From Clostridia bacterium (GTDB lineage Bacteria; Bacillota; Clostridia; TANB77; UBA1234), in contig CAADXZ010000051.1 of assembly GCA_900753135.1 (NCBI GenBank), positions 1 through 24,102 of the forward strand: a stretch of DNA of 24,102 nt. The letters run 5' to 3'. Shown here one piece after another: positions 11,911 to 19,969 of the stretch (position 1 is its first letter; each line of letters starts with the position of its first letter). A model generated the notes under the pieces. That model worked only from the letters and a program-made list of their open reading frames with translations, did not search any database and was not told the origin of the DNA. Both the position numbers and the translations under genes were made by a program.

Positions 11911-14061
11911 TTACTTTTCATTAACTCTTGCGACTATTACAGTCATATCATCCTTGGTAATTCCAAAATTACTATCTACAGCTTCTTGCAATATTATATC
12001 TGCCAATCTTTGAGAGCTTGTGTTTTTTACTGCAGCGATTACTTCTTTTATTGCTTCTTCTTTCTTTTCTGTTTGCGCATCTATTATTCCATCTGTTACC
12101 ATTACTACAATATTGCCACTTTTTAATACTCTTTGCTTTGTTTCTATATTTATCTCTCCAACTATTCCAACAGGCAAGCTATTTGATTCAATCGCAATTG
12201 TTCCCTCATTTTTTGTGCCTATAAACGTTGGACATGCACCTATCTTTATAAAGTTCGCTTCACCTGTTTCTGGATCAAAAATCATTGCATCTATTGTTGC
12301 AAAGTTGTCTTCTTGTTTGCTTACTAATAAGTATGAATTTATTAGTTTTACAGCTCTTTCCTCTTCAAATCCTGAATTTAGTAGTTTTTCCAAATTCAAA
12401 ACAACTTTTTTACTGTTTCTTGCTGCCTCTTCACCAGAACCCATTCCATCACTTAATGCTATAAGTATTTTTCCGTCTTTTAGTTTTATAGTTGTGCTAC
12501 TATCGCCAGATATTGCACTACCGTTTTTCTTTGTCTTAGCAATCCCCAATTCTAATTTATAGGGGCCTTTGCTTTCTTCTTTTTCTTCAACTGCTGTTAT
12601 TGTTTTTATTTCTGATTTTACTTTATCCAATTCTTTAGATACTTCTTTTAATTGCAATGATATTTGACTTCTCTGCTCTTTTACTTTTTCTTGCCAATTT
12701 TTATTTACCTTGTATATTTCATAAGATAAATTTAGTCCTTCTACAAGAAGTGGTTTATGTACGCAACAAGAGTCTTCTATATCCTCTAGTTTTATTTCTC
12801 CTCTTATTTGTAATCTTTCAATCGAATTGAATGTCATTTCATACATTTTATGATAATTGTTTTTCCAACAAACATCATGATTTTCACATCTTTTACAGGT
12901 ATTCTCATTAAGTGTTTTTATAAAACTGCCTATTTCATCTGTTACTTTGTTTTCACCAATTGATGTTGAAACATTATCCGCCATTCCACTTATAACATCT
13001 GAAACTGCTCCAAGCTTATATATAGTGCTTTCTTCTATTAAACCAGTCTGACATTCACCTGGTAAAGTAGTATTATAGTCAAATAAGTCATCTATAACTA
13101 TAAGCATTCTTTTTGGTATAACAAACAATGCAACAGAAGCAACCACAATCTCTTTTATTCCTATTATTACTTCAGTTGAACCATTTGAATAAAATGCAAG
13201 TATTATATTTCCTAATATAAAGCCTATTGCTGCACCAACTTTTCCAAATCTAGCAAGTATACCAGTAAGGAGTCCACAAAAAGCATATGTGGCAACCGTA
13301 GCAACTGTTCCCACGCCCATAAGGCCTAGTACTAATGACATTGAAAGACCAGTAGCTGCACCAATTGCAGCTCCTCTCTTCCAGCCTAGAAGCATTACAA
13401 TTAGTATACTAATTACCCCTCTTAGTGTAATACCTAAAACTCCTATATCTCCAAAGCCACATACTATAACTGCAAGTAGCACACCTGCACATATTAAACT
13501 TTCTGATGAATATATTTTTGGCTTGGCATAACTATATATAACTGGCAATCCCTCAGAAAATATAAGATAAAATATTCCTGTTACAATAGTAGAATAAACT
13601 GCTAGCAATGAATCATAAAGTAATACTCCACTAATAGATAATCCAACAATTTCTGCCATTATACTTGCAAACATGATTGCACACGCATTTCCTATTTTTG
13701 TATCTTCCATCTTTATGAATGATTTAACCCCAACAAATAAAAGTGCTGCAATTAAAAATTTTAAAAGTGACATTCCACCAAAACAAATTTTAATTGTTAC
13801 AGATATTAGCAAAATAGGAATAGCAAGTGGTACATTTATAAACTTCACAGCTCCGAGCATTGCAAGTGCAAACGGCGTTACACCTGATGTCATTTTACAC
13901 ATAGAAACCAAAATACAGACTATAAAAACTAATATGTTCTTCAAGTTTCCAACTAAAGCCTTATACGTTAACTTTTCTTTAATATTTATTTTACTCTTAT
14001 TTTCTACATTTTCTTGTGCAGATTCGTAAGAATCTAAATTATTTTTTAACATTTGAAACAC
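11911..14061 (-). CDS. spoIIE: Stage II sporulation protein E (SpoIIE), PP2C-type phosphatase
   Basis: 716 aa, somewhat short of the roughly 800 usual in Bacilli. SpoIIE dephosphorylates SpoIIAA to activate sigma-F in the forespore and associates with the asymmetric septum. Residues about 38-330 contain about ten membrane helices (ILVFIVCILVSMCKM onward). The central region (about 340-500) includes a Cys cluster (CKRCENHDVC) and a coiled coil. Residues 518-716 are the PP2C domain, with metal aspartates in SGDS (D520), SDGMGSGEEA (D538), VTDGI (D657) and KDDMTV (D704/D705). GTG 14061 has GAGGTG 7 nt upstream and is preferred over ATG 14052. It shows that the host is spore-forming or descends from a spore former. 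Confidence 0.95.
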   Translation of the reverse strand: MFQMLKNNLDSYESAQENVENKSKINIKEKLTYKALVGNLKNILVFIVCILVSMCKMTSGVTPFALAMLGAVKFINVPLAIPILLISVTIKICFGGMSLLKFLIAALLFVGVKSFIKMEDTKIGNACAIMFASIMAEIVGLSISGVLLYDSLLAVYSTIVTGIFYLIFSEGLPVIYSYAKPKIYSSESLICAGVLLAVIVCGFGDIGVLGITLRGVISILIVMLLGWKRGAAIGAATGLSMSLVLGLMGVGTVATVATYAFCGLLTGILARFGKVGAAIGFILGNIILAFYSNGSTEVIIGIKEIVVASVALFVIPKRMLIVIDDLFDYNTTLPGECQTGLIEESTIYKLGAVSDVISGMADNVSTSIGENKVTDEIGSFIKTLNENTCKRCENHDVCWKNNYHKMYEMTFNSIERLQIRGEIKLEDIEDSCCVHKPLLVEGLNLSYEIYKVNKNWQEKVKEQRSQISLQLKEVSKELDKVKSEIKTITAVEEKEESKGPYKLELGIAKTKKNGSAISGDSSTTIKLKDGKILIALSDGMGSGEEAARNSKKVVLNLEKLLNSGFEEERAVKLINSYLLVSKQEDNFATIDAMIFDPETGEANFIKIGACPTFIGTKNEGTIAIESNSLPVGIVGEINIETKQRVLKSGNIVVMVTDGIIDAQTEKKEEAIKEVIAAVKNTSSQRLADIILQEAVDSNFGITKDDMTVIVARVNEK

Positions 14062-14099
14062 TTAATAACACCTCTTAACTTTTTCATAAACTTGTACAC

Positions 14100-14133
14100 A
14101 TTATAAGTCATAAAAACAAAATATAATGTCGCA
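14100..14133 (-). promoter_or_regulatory. Candidate spoIIE promoter with Spo0A-like box
   Basis: On the minus strand TATAAT (14105-14100) has no good -35, but TGCGACA (14133-14127) differs by one base from the Spo0A core TTCGACA and is centred about 27 bp upstream of the -10. In Bacillus, spoIIE is a Spo0A-activated sigma-A promoter with a box near -35, which fits this layout. Confidence 0.45.
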
Positions 14134-14154
14134 TTGTAGCCTATATTTAGAAAA

Positions 14155-14171
14155 AGTTTTTACAAAAAACT
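14155..14171 (-). terminator. Terminator at the end of smc
   Basis: AGTTTTT and AAAAACT, 3 nt apart, form a 7-bp hairpin followed on the minus strand by TTTTCT. It starts at the smc stop codon. It would separate smc from spoIIE transcription. Confidence 0.6.
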
Positions 14172-17100
14172 ACAATTTTAATGAAATTAGTTTTGAAATA
14201 CCATGTTCCTCCATAGTAACACCATACATAGTGTTCGCAGCTTCCATAGTTCCTTTTCTATGTGTTATTACAAGGAATTGTGTTTTCTTACTAAATTTCT
14301 TTAAAAACTCTGCATATCTATAAACATTTACATCATCTAGTGCTGCCTCTATTTCATCAAGAACACAAAATGGAGATGGACTCAATTTCAATATTGCAAA
14401 CAGTAAAGCAATAGCCGTAAGTGCTCTTTCTCCTCCTGAAAGCAACATCATACTTTGTAGTTTCTTTCCAGGTGGTTGTGCCTCTATTTCTATGCCACAT
14501 TCTAGAATGTTATTTTCATCTGCAAGTTTTAATTCTGCCCTTCCGCCTCCAAACAATTCACCAAACACTTCTGTAAAGTTTTTATTTATAAGTTCAAATT
14601 GTTCTGCAAATTGGATTTTCATGAGTTTTGTCATGTCGTCTATTATTTTATTCAATGATTTTTCTGATTCTTCTAAGTCTTGTCTTTGAACACTTAAAAA
14701 CTCATATCTATCTTTCAACGTTTTATATTCATCAATTGCATTGACGTTTACAGGTCCAAGGCTTCTAATTTCACCTTTCAACTTTTCAACTTCTTTCGCA
14801 GTAGTTGAAGTTACTTCTGCATAATTAGTAGCCGTATTTGGAGTGGTTTCATACTCTTCCCACATTTTGTTTTGAATGTTTTCAATGTCTATTTCTAGCT
14901 TGTTCTTTCTAACATCTAATTTGTTATTTTGCTCTTTTAAGATATCAAGTGTTTTGAACTTTCCATCAATATTTTCTTCTATAGTCAAAAGTTCAGCATT
15001 TTTACCAGCTCTTTCTTCTTTTATTGATGCAACTTTTGTTTCGAGTTCTTCTGTTAAGTTTCCAGCACTGTCAATTACCTTCTGAGCATCTGAAATTTTA
15101 AGTTCTATTTCAGAATTTTCCTTTAACAAATTGTCTCTTTCTTCTTCTTTTATACTAACATTTTTTATACAATTGTTTATTTCTTGATCTAGCATCATAA
15201 CCATTTCATCAATTGATGATGAACTTTCATCAAATGATGAAACAGATATTCTTAAGTCTACAATATCTGAATTTAAGTCATCTATTTCTTTCTGACCATC
15301 ACTATTCTTGTCTGTAAATTCTTTTATACTCGTTTGTAATGTTTCATTTTCATTGTCTAAATTTTGTATTAATGTATTTATACCATTTAGACTCTCATTT
15401 TCTTCTTGCAAAGTTTCTATTAATTTGTCTTTTTCACCATTTAACAAACTTACTTTTCTTTGATATCTTTCTATGTTGTTATCTATCTCACTCATCTTTT
15501 GAGTTTCTCTTGCGTAATCAACATTTACCTGTTGTAATTCTTTTTCAACATTTTCAAATTCTAATATTACATTTTCTGAATCTGTTTGATATTTTTCTAA
15601 AGCCTTTATTGCATTATTTTTGTTTTCTTTTAATTCCACAAGTTTTGCTTCTAATTCTTTTATTTCTCTTCCTCTACCAAGTAGACTCGTTGTCTTTTTA
15701 GCAACACTACCACCAGTCATTTGTCCAGAAGGATTAACTATATCTCCATCTAAAGTAACAATTCTAAATGCATATTTATATTTTTTTGAAATATTAACTG
15801 CATCATTCATTGTTGCCGTGATGACTGTTCTTCCAAGCAGATTTTGAACTATATTTTCATATTTCTTGTCATAATTAATTAAATCAGAAGCTATGCCAAT
15901 CACGCCATCATCACTCTTAAAGCCCTGTGTTAGCTTTCCACCCTTTACAGCAGAAATAGGAAGAAATGATGCTCTACCAAGATTATTATTTTTTAAAAAT
16001 TCAATTGCTCTCTTAGCATCATTTTCTGTTTCTGTAACAATATTTTGAATTGAGGCCCCAAGAGCCATTTCTATTGCAGTCTCATATTTTGAAGGCACCT
16101 CAATCAAACTTGCTAATGCCCCATATATGTTACTTCCAAAGCCACTATCTTTTTGACATTTTGATAAAACTTCTTTTACTGCTCTATTATATCCTTCAAA
16201 TTCATTCTCAGTTTCCACCAAGAATTTGTATCTAGATTCTGTAACACGAAGTTCATCATCTGCACTCTTTATTAATTCGTCATATTTTTTTAGCTTTTCT
16301 GTATATTCCAATTTGTCTTTAGAAAGTTTGTCTAACTTTTCAGTTAATTTATTCTTTCTTGAAGTAACTTCTGTTAATAAGATATTTGCATCTTCCTTAA
16401 CCATTCTTTCTTTATCAAGTTCATGAATGTTTTCTCTTACTTCACCTTCTATTTGTGCTTTTCTTCTGTTACTTGCTTCAATATTAGCAGAAACATTAGA
16501 TAAAACTTCCATTTTTTCAAATTTAACATCCAAGTTTGCCATAACTTTTGCCTTAAGTTCTTCTACCTTCTTTTGTTCATTAGAAAAACTTTCCAAAAGC
16601 GTTTTTAAGTTTGCTTCTTTTTCATGAAGTTCATCTTCAAATCTTTTTTTATCTTCAAAAAGCCTATCTTTCTTTGCTTTTCTATCTTCCTTGTCTTTTT
16701 CAAGTTCAAGTTTTCTTTCATTATACTTTTCTATATCTTTTGCATCAAGTTCAAACTTAGTATTATTATTTTGTATTCTTTCCTTAAAAACACCTATATC
16801 TGCCTTTTGTTTTTCAACATTATTTTGAACTTCAAAAATACTTGCTTGATTTTGTTCTATGCTAGCCACAAGTTCTTCTACAGATGCTCTAAGTTCTTCT
16901 TTTCTTTTTTGCAACTCATCAAGCTTTATATTTTCATCATCAATTTGAGAAACAATTTCGTCAATTTGAGAAATTGCTTCATCAAGCTTCACTTTGTTTT
17001 TTTCAATATTGTTTATAAAAAGTCCTATTTCCAAGTATTTTAAATTTTCTCTTACTTCTAAAAATCTTTTAGCTTTTTCAGACTGTGTTTCTAAAGGACC

Positions 17101-17706
17101 AAGTTGGTTCTCTATTTCACTAACTATATCGTTTATTCTTAACAAATTCTGTTTTGTATTTTCTATCTTTTTTTCTGCCTCTTCTTTTCTAGTTCTATAC
17201 TTAACAATTCCCGCAGCCTCTTCAAAAATATGTCTTCTCTCTTCAGATTTTGTGCTTAATATTTCATCAACTCTTCCTTGACCTATTATTGAATACCCAT
17301 CTCTTCCAATACCAGTATCCATAAATAATTCAACTATATCTTTAAGCCTGCATTGATTCTTATTTATATAAAATTCACTTTCTCCACTTCTATAAACTCT
17401 TCTTGTAACTGTAACTTCAGAGTATTCAACTGGTAATTTACCATCTGAATTATCTATAGTCATATTTACCTCTGCAAAACCTAATGATTTTCTCGCCTGT
17501 GTACCAGCAAAAATTACATCCTCAAGTTTAGAACCACGAAGTGTTTTTATACTTTGTTCACCTAAAACCCATCTTATTGCATCAGAAATGTTACTTTTAC
17601 CACTTCCATTTGGACCAATTACAGCGGTAATACCATCTTCAAATTCTAATGTGGTTTTATCTGCAAAAGATTTGAAGCCTTGCATTTCAAGTTTCTTAAG
17701 GTACAT
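14170..17706 (-). CDS. smc: Chromosome segregation/condensation ATPase SMC
   Basis: 1178 aa, the normal full length. With ScpA and ScpB it forms the condensin that organises the chromosome after replication. Walker A is GPNGSGKSN at 31-39. Long coiled coils run about 170-500 and 670-1010, separated by the hinge (about 520-640: YGALASLIEVPSKYETAIEM, GGSVAKK near its end). The ABC signature LSGGERALTA starts at 1089, Walker B FCVLDE is at 1113-1118, and the H-loop VITHR is at about 1146-1150. All ATPase parts are intact. In many Firmicutes smc lies between rnc and ftsY; here it has its own promoter, a divergent lemA and is followed by spoIIE. Confidence 0.98.
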   Translation of the reverse strand: MYLKKLEMQGFKSFADKTTLEFEDGITAVIGPNGSGKSNISDAIRWVLGEQSIKTLRGSKLEDVIFAGTQARKSLGFAEVNMTIDNSDGKLPVEYSEVTVTRRVYRSGESEFYINKNQCRLKDIVELFMDTGIGRDGYSIIGQGRVDEILSTKSEERRHIFEEAAGIVKYRTRKEEAEKKIENTKQNLLRINDIVSEIENQLGPLETQSEKAKRFLEVRENLKYLEIGLFINNIEKNKVKLDEAISQIDEIVSQIDDENIKLDELQKRKEELRASVEELVASIEQNQASIFEVQNNVEKQKADIGVFKERIQNNNTKFELDAKDIEKYNERKLELEKDKEDRKAKKDRLFEDKKRFEDELHEKEANLKTLLESFSNEQKKVEELKAKVMANLDVKFEKMEVLSNVSANIEASNRRKAQIEGEVRENIHELDKERMVKEDANILLTEVTSRKNKLTEKLDKLSKDKLEYTEKLKKYDELIKSADDELRVTESRYKFLVETENEFEGYNRAVKEVLSKCQKDSGFGSNIYGALASLIEVPSKYETAIEMALGASIQNIVTETENDAKRAIEFLKNNNLGRASFLPISAVKGGKLTQGFKSDDGVIGIASDLINYDKKYENIVQNLLGRTVITATMNDAVNISKKYKYAFRIVTLDGDIVNPSGQMTGGSVAKKTTSLLGRGREIKELEAKLVELKENKNNAIKALEKYQTDSENVILEFENVEKELQQVNVDYARETQKMSEIDNNIERYQRKVSLLNGEKDKLIETLQEENESLNGINTLIQNLDNENETLQTSIKEFTDKNSDGQKEIDDLNSDIVDLRISVSSFDESSSSIDEMVMMLDQEINNCIKNVSIKEEERDNLLKENSEIELKISDAQKVIDSAGNLTEELETKVASIKEERAGKNAELLTIEENIDGKFKTLDILKEQNNKLDVRKNKLEIDIENIQNKMWEEYETTPNTATNYAEVTSTTAKEVEKLKGEIRSLGPVNVNAIDEYKTLKDRYEFLSVQRQDLEESEKSLNKIIDDMTKLMKIQFAEQFELINKNFTEVFGELFGGGRAELKLADENNILECGIEIEAQPPGKKLQSMMLLSGGERALTAIALLFAILKLSPSPFCVLDEIEAALDDVNVYRYAEFLKKFSKKTQFLVITHRKGTMEAANTMYGVTMEEHGISKLISLKL

Positions 17707-17744
17707 AATTTAAACCCTCTCTTCCGTAAGTCTTTGACATTGTT

Positions 17745-17773
17745 ATAATATACTAAGAATTGATAATAATCAA
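17745..17773 (-). promoter_or_regulatory. Promoter of smc
   Basis: On the minus strand TTGATT (17773-17768) and TATTAT (17750-17745) are 17 bp apart, about 39 nt upstream of the smc ATG. The hairpin repeat H-A starts 27 nt further upstream. Confidence 0.6.
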
Positions 17774-17799
17774 CAAAAATCGCGTATTTTAATATCAAG

Positions 17800-17906
17800 A
17801 TTGTACAAGAAAGATGAAAATCTTCGATTTTCATTCTTTCGTCCCTCGAGAGTTTTCGATTGAAAGTAAGAAAATCTCTCGCATAAATTAAAGTCTTTTA
17901 TACAAT
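17800..17906 (+). repeat. Two-hairpin interspersed repeat, copy H-A
   Basis: It is bounded by ATTGTACAAG (17800-17809) and the near inverse CTTTTATACAAT (17895-17906). Hairpin 1 pairs 17809-17822 with 17826-17840 (core TGAAAATC/GATTTTCA, loop TTC). Hairpin 2 pairs CGAGAGTTTTC (17847-17857) with GAAAATCTCTCG (17870-17881). Copies H-B (19862-19953, inverted) and H-C (24017-24102) share the same core almost base for base. It resembles a MITE or REP-like element or a structured leader; the family is not recognised. Confidence 0.85.
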
Positions 17907-17960
17907 GGTAAAATAACAAATTTGCAATCTTTATGTGTTAATTTTCTTTCCTGTTGTATA
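17899..17960 (+). repeat. Second interspersed repeat, copy S-A, with inverted ends
   Basis: The ends TATACAA (17899-17905) and TTGTATA (17954-17960) are perfect inverted repeats. The interior AACAAATTTGCAATCTTTAT and TTTTCTTTCCT matches copy S-B (19793-19851), whose ends are different but again mutually complementary. It overlaps the tail of H-A by a few bases. Confidence 0.7.
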
Positions 17961-17968
17961 AAAAACTA

Positions 17969-17998
17969 TTGATTATATGCCATGATAAATGCTATAAT
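17969..17998 (+). promoter_or_regulatory. Promoter of lemA
   Basis: TTGATT (17969-17974) and TATAAT (17993-17998) are 18 bp apart, 33 nt before ATG 18032. Confidence 0.65.
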
Positions 17999-18031
17999 TA
18001 TGTGTATACTATAAAAAAAGGAGTGTTTAAT

Positions 18032-18574
18032 ATGTTAGTTGCGCTAATAATTATTGCCGTTATAGCTATTTGGTTAATCGCAACATATAACGGTTTAGTT
18101 CAATCGAGAAATAGAGTTAAAAATTCATTTGCACAAATCGATACACAACTTCAAAGAAGATTTGATTTGATTCCAAATCTTGTTGAAACAGTTAAAGGTT
18201 ACGCTGCACATGAAAGCAAAGTTTTAGAAGAAATTGCCTCAGTAAGAAGTGGATACATGAATGCCCAATCAGCTGGTGAAAAAATTGATGCAGACAATCA
18301 TTTAACATCTACATTAAAAACATTATTTGCTGTTGCTGAAAATTATCCAGACCTAAAAGCAAATACAAACTTCTTACGTTTACAAGACGATCTTAAAGGA
18401 ACAGAAGATAAAGTTGCTTTCTCAAGACAATTTTATAACGATTCTGTTACAATGTATAACAACAAATTACAAGTATTTCCAACAAATATAGTTGCTGGAA
18501 TGTTTGGATTTAAAGAAGAAGCTTTATTTAAAACTGAGGATGCTGCAAAAGCTGCACCAAAGGTTCAATTCTAG
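18032..18574 (+). CDS. lemA: LemA family protein
   Basis: 180 aa from ATG 18032, which has AAAAGGAG 9 nt upstream. An upstream in-frame ATG at 17954 would start before the promoter -10 and is rejected. Residues 1-17 form a membrane anchor (LVALIIIAVIAIWLIATYNG). The rest is the helical LemA domain: VQSRNRVKNSFAQIDTQLQR, RFDLIPNLVETVKGYAAHES, NYPDLKANTNFLRLQDDLKG and SRQFYNDSVTMYNNKL, ending FPTNIVAGMFGFK. The biochemical function of LemA is unsettled. It is next to htpX, its frequent partner, suggesting envelope quality control. A strong terminator separates the two, so they are probably separate transcripts. Confidence 0.95.
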   Translation: MLVALIIIAVIAIWLIATYNGLVQSRNRVKNSFAQIDTQLQRRFDLIPNLVETVKGYAAHESKVLEEIASVRSGYMNAQSAGEKIDADNHLTSTLKTLFAVAENYPDLKANTNFLRLQDDLKGTEDKVAFSRQFYNDSVTMYNNKLQVFPTNIVAGMFGFKEEALFKTEDAAKAAPKVQF

Positions 18575-18583
18575 AAAAGCAAT

Positions 18584-18620
18584 AAAGGCAGAAAATTCAA
18601 GGTTTTCTGCCTTTCATTTT
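18584..18620 (+). terminator. Terminator after lemA
   Basis: AAAGGCAGAAAA (18584-18595) pairs perfectly with TTTTCTGCCTTT (18603-18614), followed by CATTTTTAT. It lies 9 nt past the lemA stop. Confidence 0.85.
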
Positions 18621-18691
18621 TATAAAACTAATATGGTATAAGACTTCTAGCAGAAAAATTTTAACATGATTTTTAAAAGGACGTGATTACG

Positions 18692-19594
18692 ATGTTTGAA
18701 ACAAACAAAAAGAACAAAAGAAAAACATTCGCCATAGTTTTATTATTCATAATTTTACTATCTTACATAGTATATACATTAATAAACTTATGGTATCCAG
18801 AAGCTGGCGTATCAGCTGTTATAATAGCTTTAGCACTAGCAGTAATAACATCTTGGGCAAGTTATTATAATTCAGATAAAATAGTTCTTTCTTTAAATGG
18901 TGCAAGACCCGCAACTCTAGAAGAGAATCAAAGAATGTATGAAAACTTGGAAGGTTTGTGTATTGCCGCAGGCTTGCCAATGCCAAAGCTTTATATCATG
19001 GAAGATGGCTCTCCTAATGCTTTTGCAACAGGTAGAGACCCAGAACACGCCGTTATTTGCGTAACAACTGGTTTGATGGATAAATTGAATTCTTATGAAT
19101 TAGAAGGTGTTCTAGCACACGAGTTATCACATATAAAGAACTATGACATTCTTTTGCAAACAATAGCCGCAGTTTTTGTAGGGTTTACTTCTATATTGTC
19201 AGATTTCTTTTTAAGAGTTGGTGTTAGAAATTTTAGAGGCAGTAGAAGAAGTAATGACAATAATAGTAATGGTCAAGCAATATTGCTATTAATAGGTGTT
19301 ATATTCCTAATATTCTCTCCTCTTTTCGCAACACTTCTACAATTTGCACTATCAAGAAACAGAGAATATCTAGCAGATGCTTCGGCTATCGAATTAACCA
19401 GAAATCCTCAAGGATTAATAGATGCTTTAAAAAAGATTTCATCAGATACAGATCCACTAGAACAAGCAAATAAATCTACCGAATGTTTATACATATGTAA
19501 CCCAATAAAAAAGGCAAATGGCAAATCAAACAACTTATTTTCAACACATCCACCAATAGAAAAAAGAATAGCTGCATTAGAAAATATAAAATAA
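18692..19594 (+). CDS. htpX: HtpX-type membrane zinc metalloprotease
   Basis: 300 aa from ATG 18692, about 10 nt after AAAAGGA; the in-frame GTG at 18683 is too close to that site. It is an M48B membrane protease that degrades misfolded membrane proteins. Two N-terminal helices lie at about 12-58. The zinc site HELSH is in VLAHELSHIKNYD (about 143-155), with the third ligand glutamate in NREYLADASA after the third and fourth membrane segments (TIAAVFVGFTSILSDF and LLIGVIFLIFSPLFATL). The C-terminus has the family's FSTHPPIEKRIAAL. All key residues are present. Confidence 0.96.
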   Translation: MFETNKKNKRKTFAIVLLFIILLSYIVYTLINLWYPEAGVSAVIIALALAVITSWASYYNSDKIVLSLNGARPATLEENQRMYENLEGLCIAAGLPMPKLYIMEDGSPNAFATGRDPEHAVICVTTGLMDKLNSYELEGVLAHELSHIKNYDILLQTIAAVFVGFTSILSDFFLRVGVRNFRGSRRSNDNNSNGQAILLLIGVIFLIFSPLFATLLQFALSRNREYLADASAIELTRNPQGLIDALKKISSDTDPLEQANKSTECLYICNPIKKANGKSNNLFSTHPPIEKRIAALENIK

Positions 19595-19603
19595 AATACC
19601 TAA

Positions 19604-19638
19604 ACGACAGAAAATCAAAAATTTTCTGTCGTTCTTGT
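19604..19638 (+). terminator. Terminator after htpX
   Basis: ACGACAGAAAA (19604-19614) pairs perfectly with TTTTCTGTCGT (19622-19632), followed by TCTTGT, 9 nt after the htpX stop. Confidence 0.8.
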
Positions 19639-19639
19639 A

Positions 19640-19668
19640 TTGACAAACATTCACCTAGTGATTATAAT
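19640..19668 (+). promoter_or_regulatory. Promoter of tRNA-Lys
   Basis: Exact consensus: TTGACA (19640-19645), 17-bp spacer, TATAAT (19663-19668), 12 nt before the tRNA 5' end. Confidence 0.92.
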
Positions 19669-19680
19669 ACTAATTGTTAT

Positions 19681-19756
19681 GCACCACTAGCTCAGTTGGT
19701 AGAGCATCCGACTCTTAATCGGCAGGTCCGGGGTTCGAATCCCCGGTGGTGCACCA
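19681..19756 (+). tRNA. tRNA-Lys (anticodon CTT)
   Basis: A 76-nt cloverleaf: acceptor GCACCAC/GTGGTGC, D arm GCTCAGTTGGTAGAGC, anticodon loop CTCTTAA (anticodon CTT, decodes AAG), T arm CGGGG/CCCCG with TTCGAAT, and encoded ACCA. The 27-43 position of the anticodon stem reads T-C, a mismatch; the other four pairs (CCGA/TCGG) are intact. Confidence 0.97.
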
Positions 19757-19760
19757 AGGT

Positions 19761-19790
19761 AAGTGCTACTGGTTTCAGTAGTACTTTTTT
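19761..19790 (+). terminator. Terminator of tRNA-Lys
   Basis: AAGTGCTACTG pairs with CAGTAGTACTT (one G-U pair), followed by a T-run. It begins 4 nt after the tRNA CCA. Confidence 0.88.
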
Positions 19791-19792
19791 TA

Positions 19793-19851
19793 TGTAATAG
19801 AAAAGTAACAGATTTGCAACATTTTATGTATTGATTTTCTTTCCTATTACA
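19793..19851 (+). repeat. Second interspersed repeat, copy S-B
   Basis: The ends TGTAATAG (19793-19800) and CTATTACA (19844-19851) are perfect inverted repeats. The interior AACAGATTTGCAACATTTTA and GATTTTCTTTCCT parallels S-A on the same strand. The terminal stem differs from S-A at several positions, yet both stems remain paired, suggesting conservation of structure. H-B follows in the opposite orientation. Confidence 0.7.
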
Positions 19852-19861
19852 CAAAAAAACA

Positions 19862-19953
19862 TTAATTTATGCGAGTGATTTTCTTCCTTTCGGTCGAAAA
19901 CTCTCGAGGGACGAAAGAATGAAAATCGAAGATTTTCATCTTTCTTGTACAAT
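19862..19953 (-). repeat. Two-hairpin interspersed repeat, copy H-B (inverted)
   Basis: This is the reverse complement of the H core, ending in CTTGTACAAT (19944-19953), the same terminal motif as H-A. Hairpin 1 is perfectly conserved. Hairpin 2 keeps the CTCTCGAGGG side, with GAGTG instead of GAGAG on the other arm, and its loop (GACCGAAAGGAA) equals that of H-C. Its end is only 16 nt from the radical SAM start codon. Confidence 0.85.
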
Positions 19954-19969
19954 GTTTTGAGGTGTTTTG

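Noticed and set aside
11896..12562. Several plus-strand frames opposite spoIIE
   Set aside because: Low-complexity F/L/S-rich translations antisense to a clearly coding gene, without ribosome sites; shadows of AT-rich coding DNA.
16624..17043. 139-aa plus-strand frame opposite smc
   Set aside because: Composition is almost only F, I, L, K, S and N, antisense to the smc coiled coil; no start signals.
17800..17906. H repeat as a simple transcription terminator
   Set aside because: Neither hairpin is followed by a U-run, and copies lie upstream of genes rather than at their 3' ends.
17899..17960. S repeat as a known riboswitch or T-box
   Set aside because: No T-box NNTGGNACCGCG-like motif or recognised riboswitch core; the gene contexts (lemA, tRNA-Lys) share no pathway.
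17954..18031. Longer LemA start giving 26 extra residues
   Set aside because: The extension lies over the promoter -35/-10, and the ATG at 18032 has a proper AAAGGAG and starts the membrane anchor.
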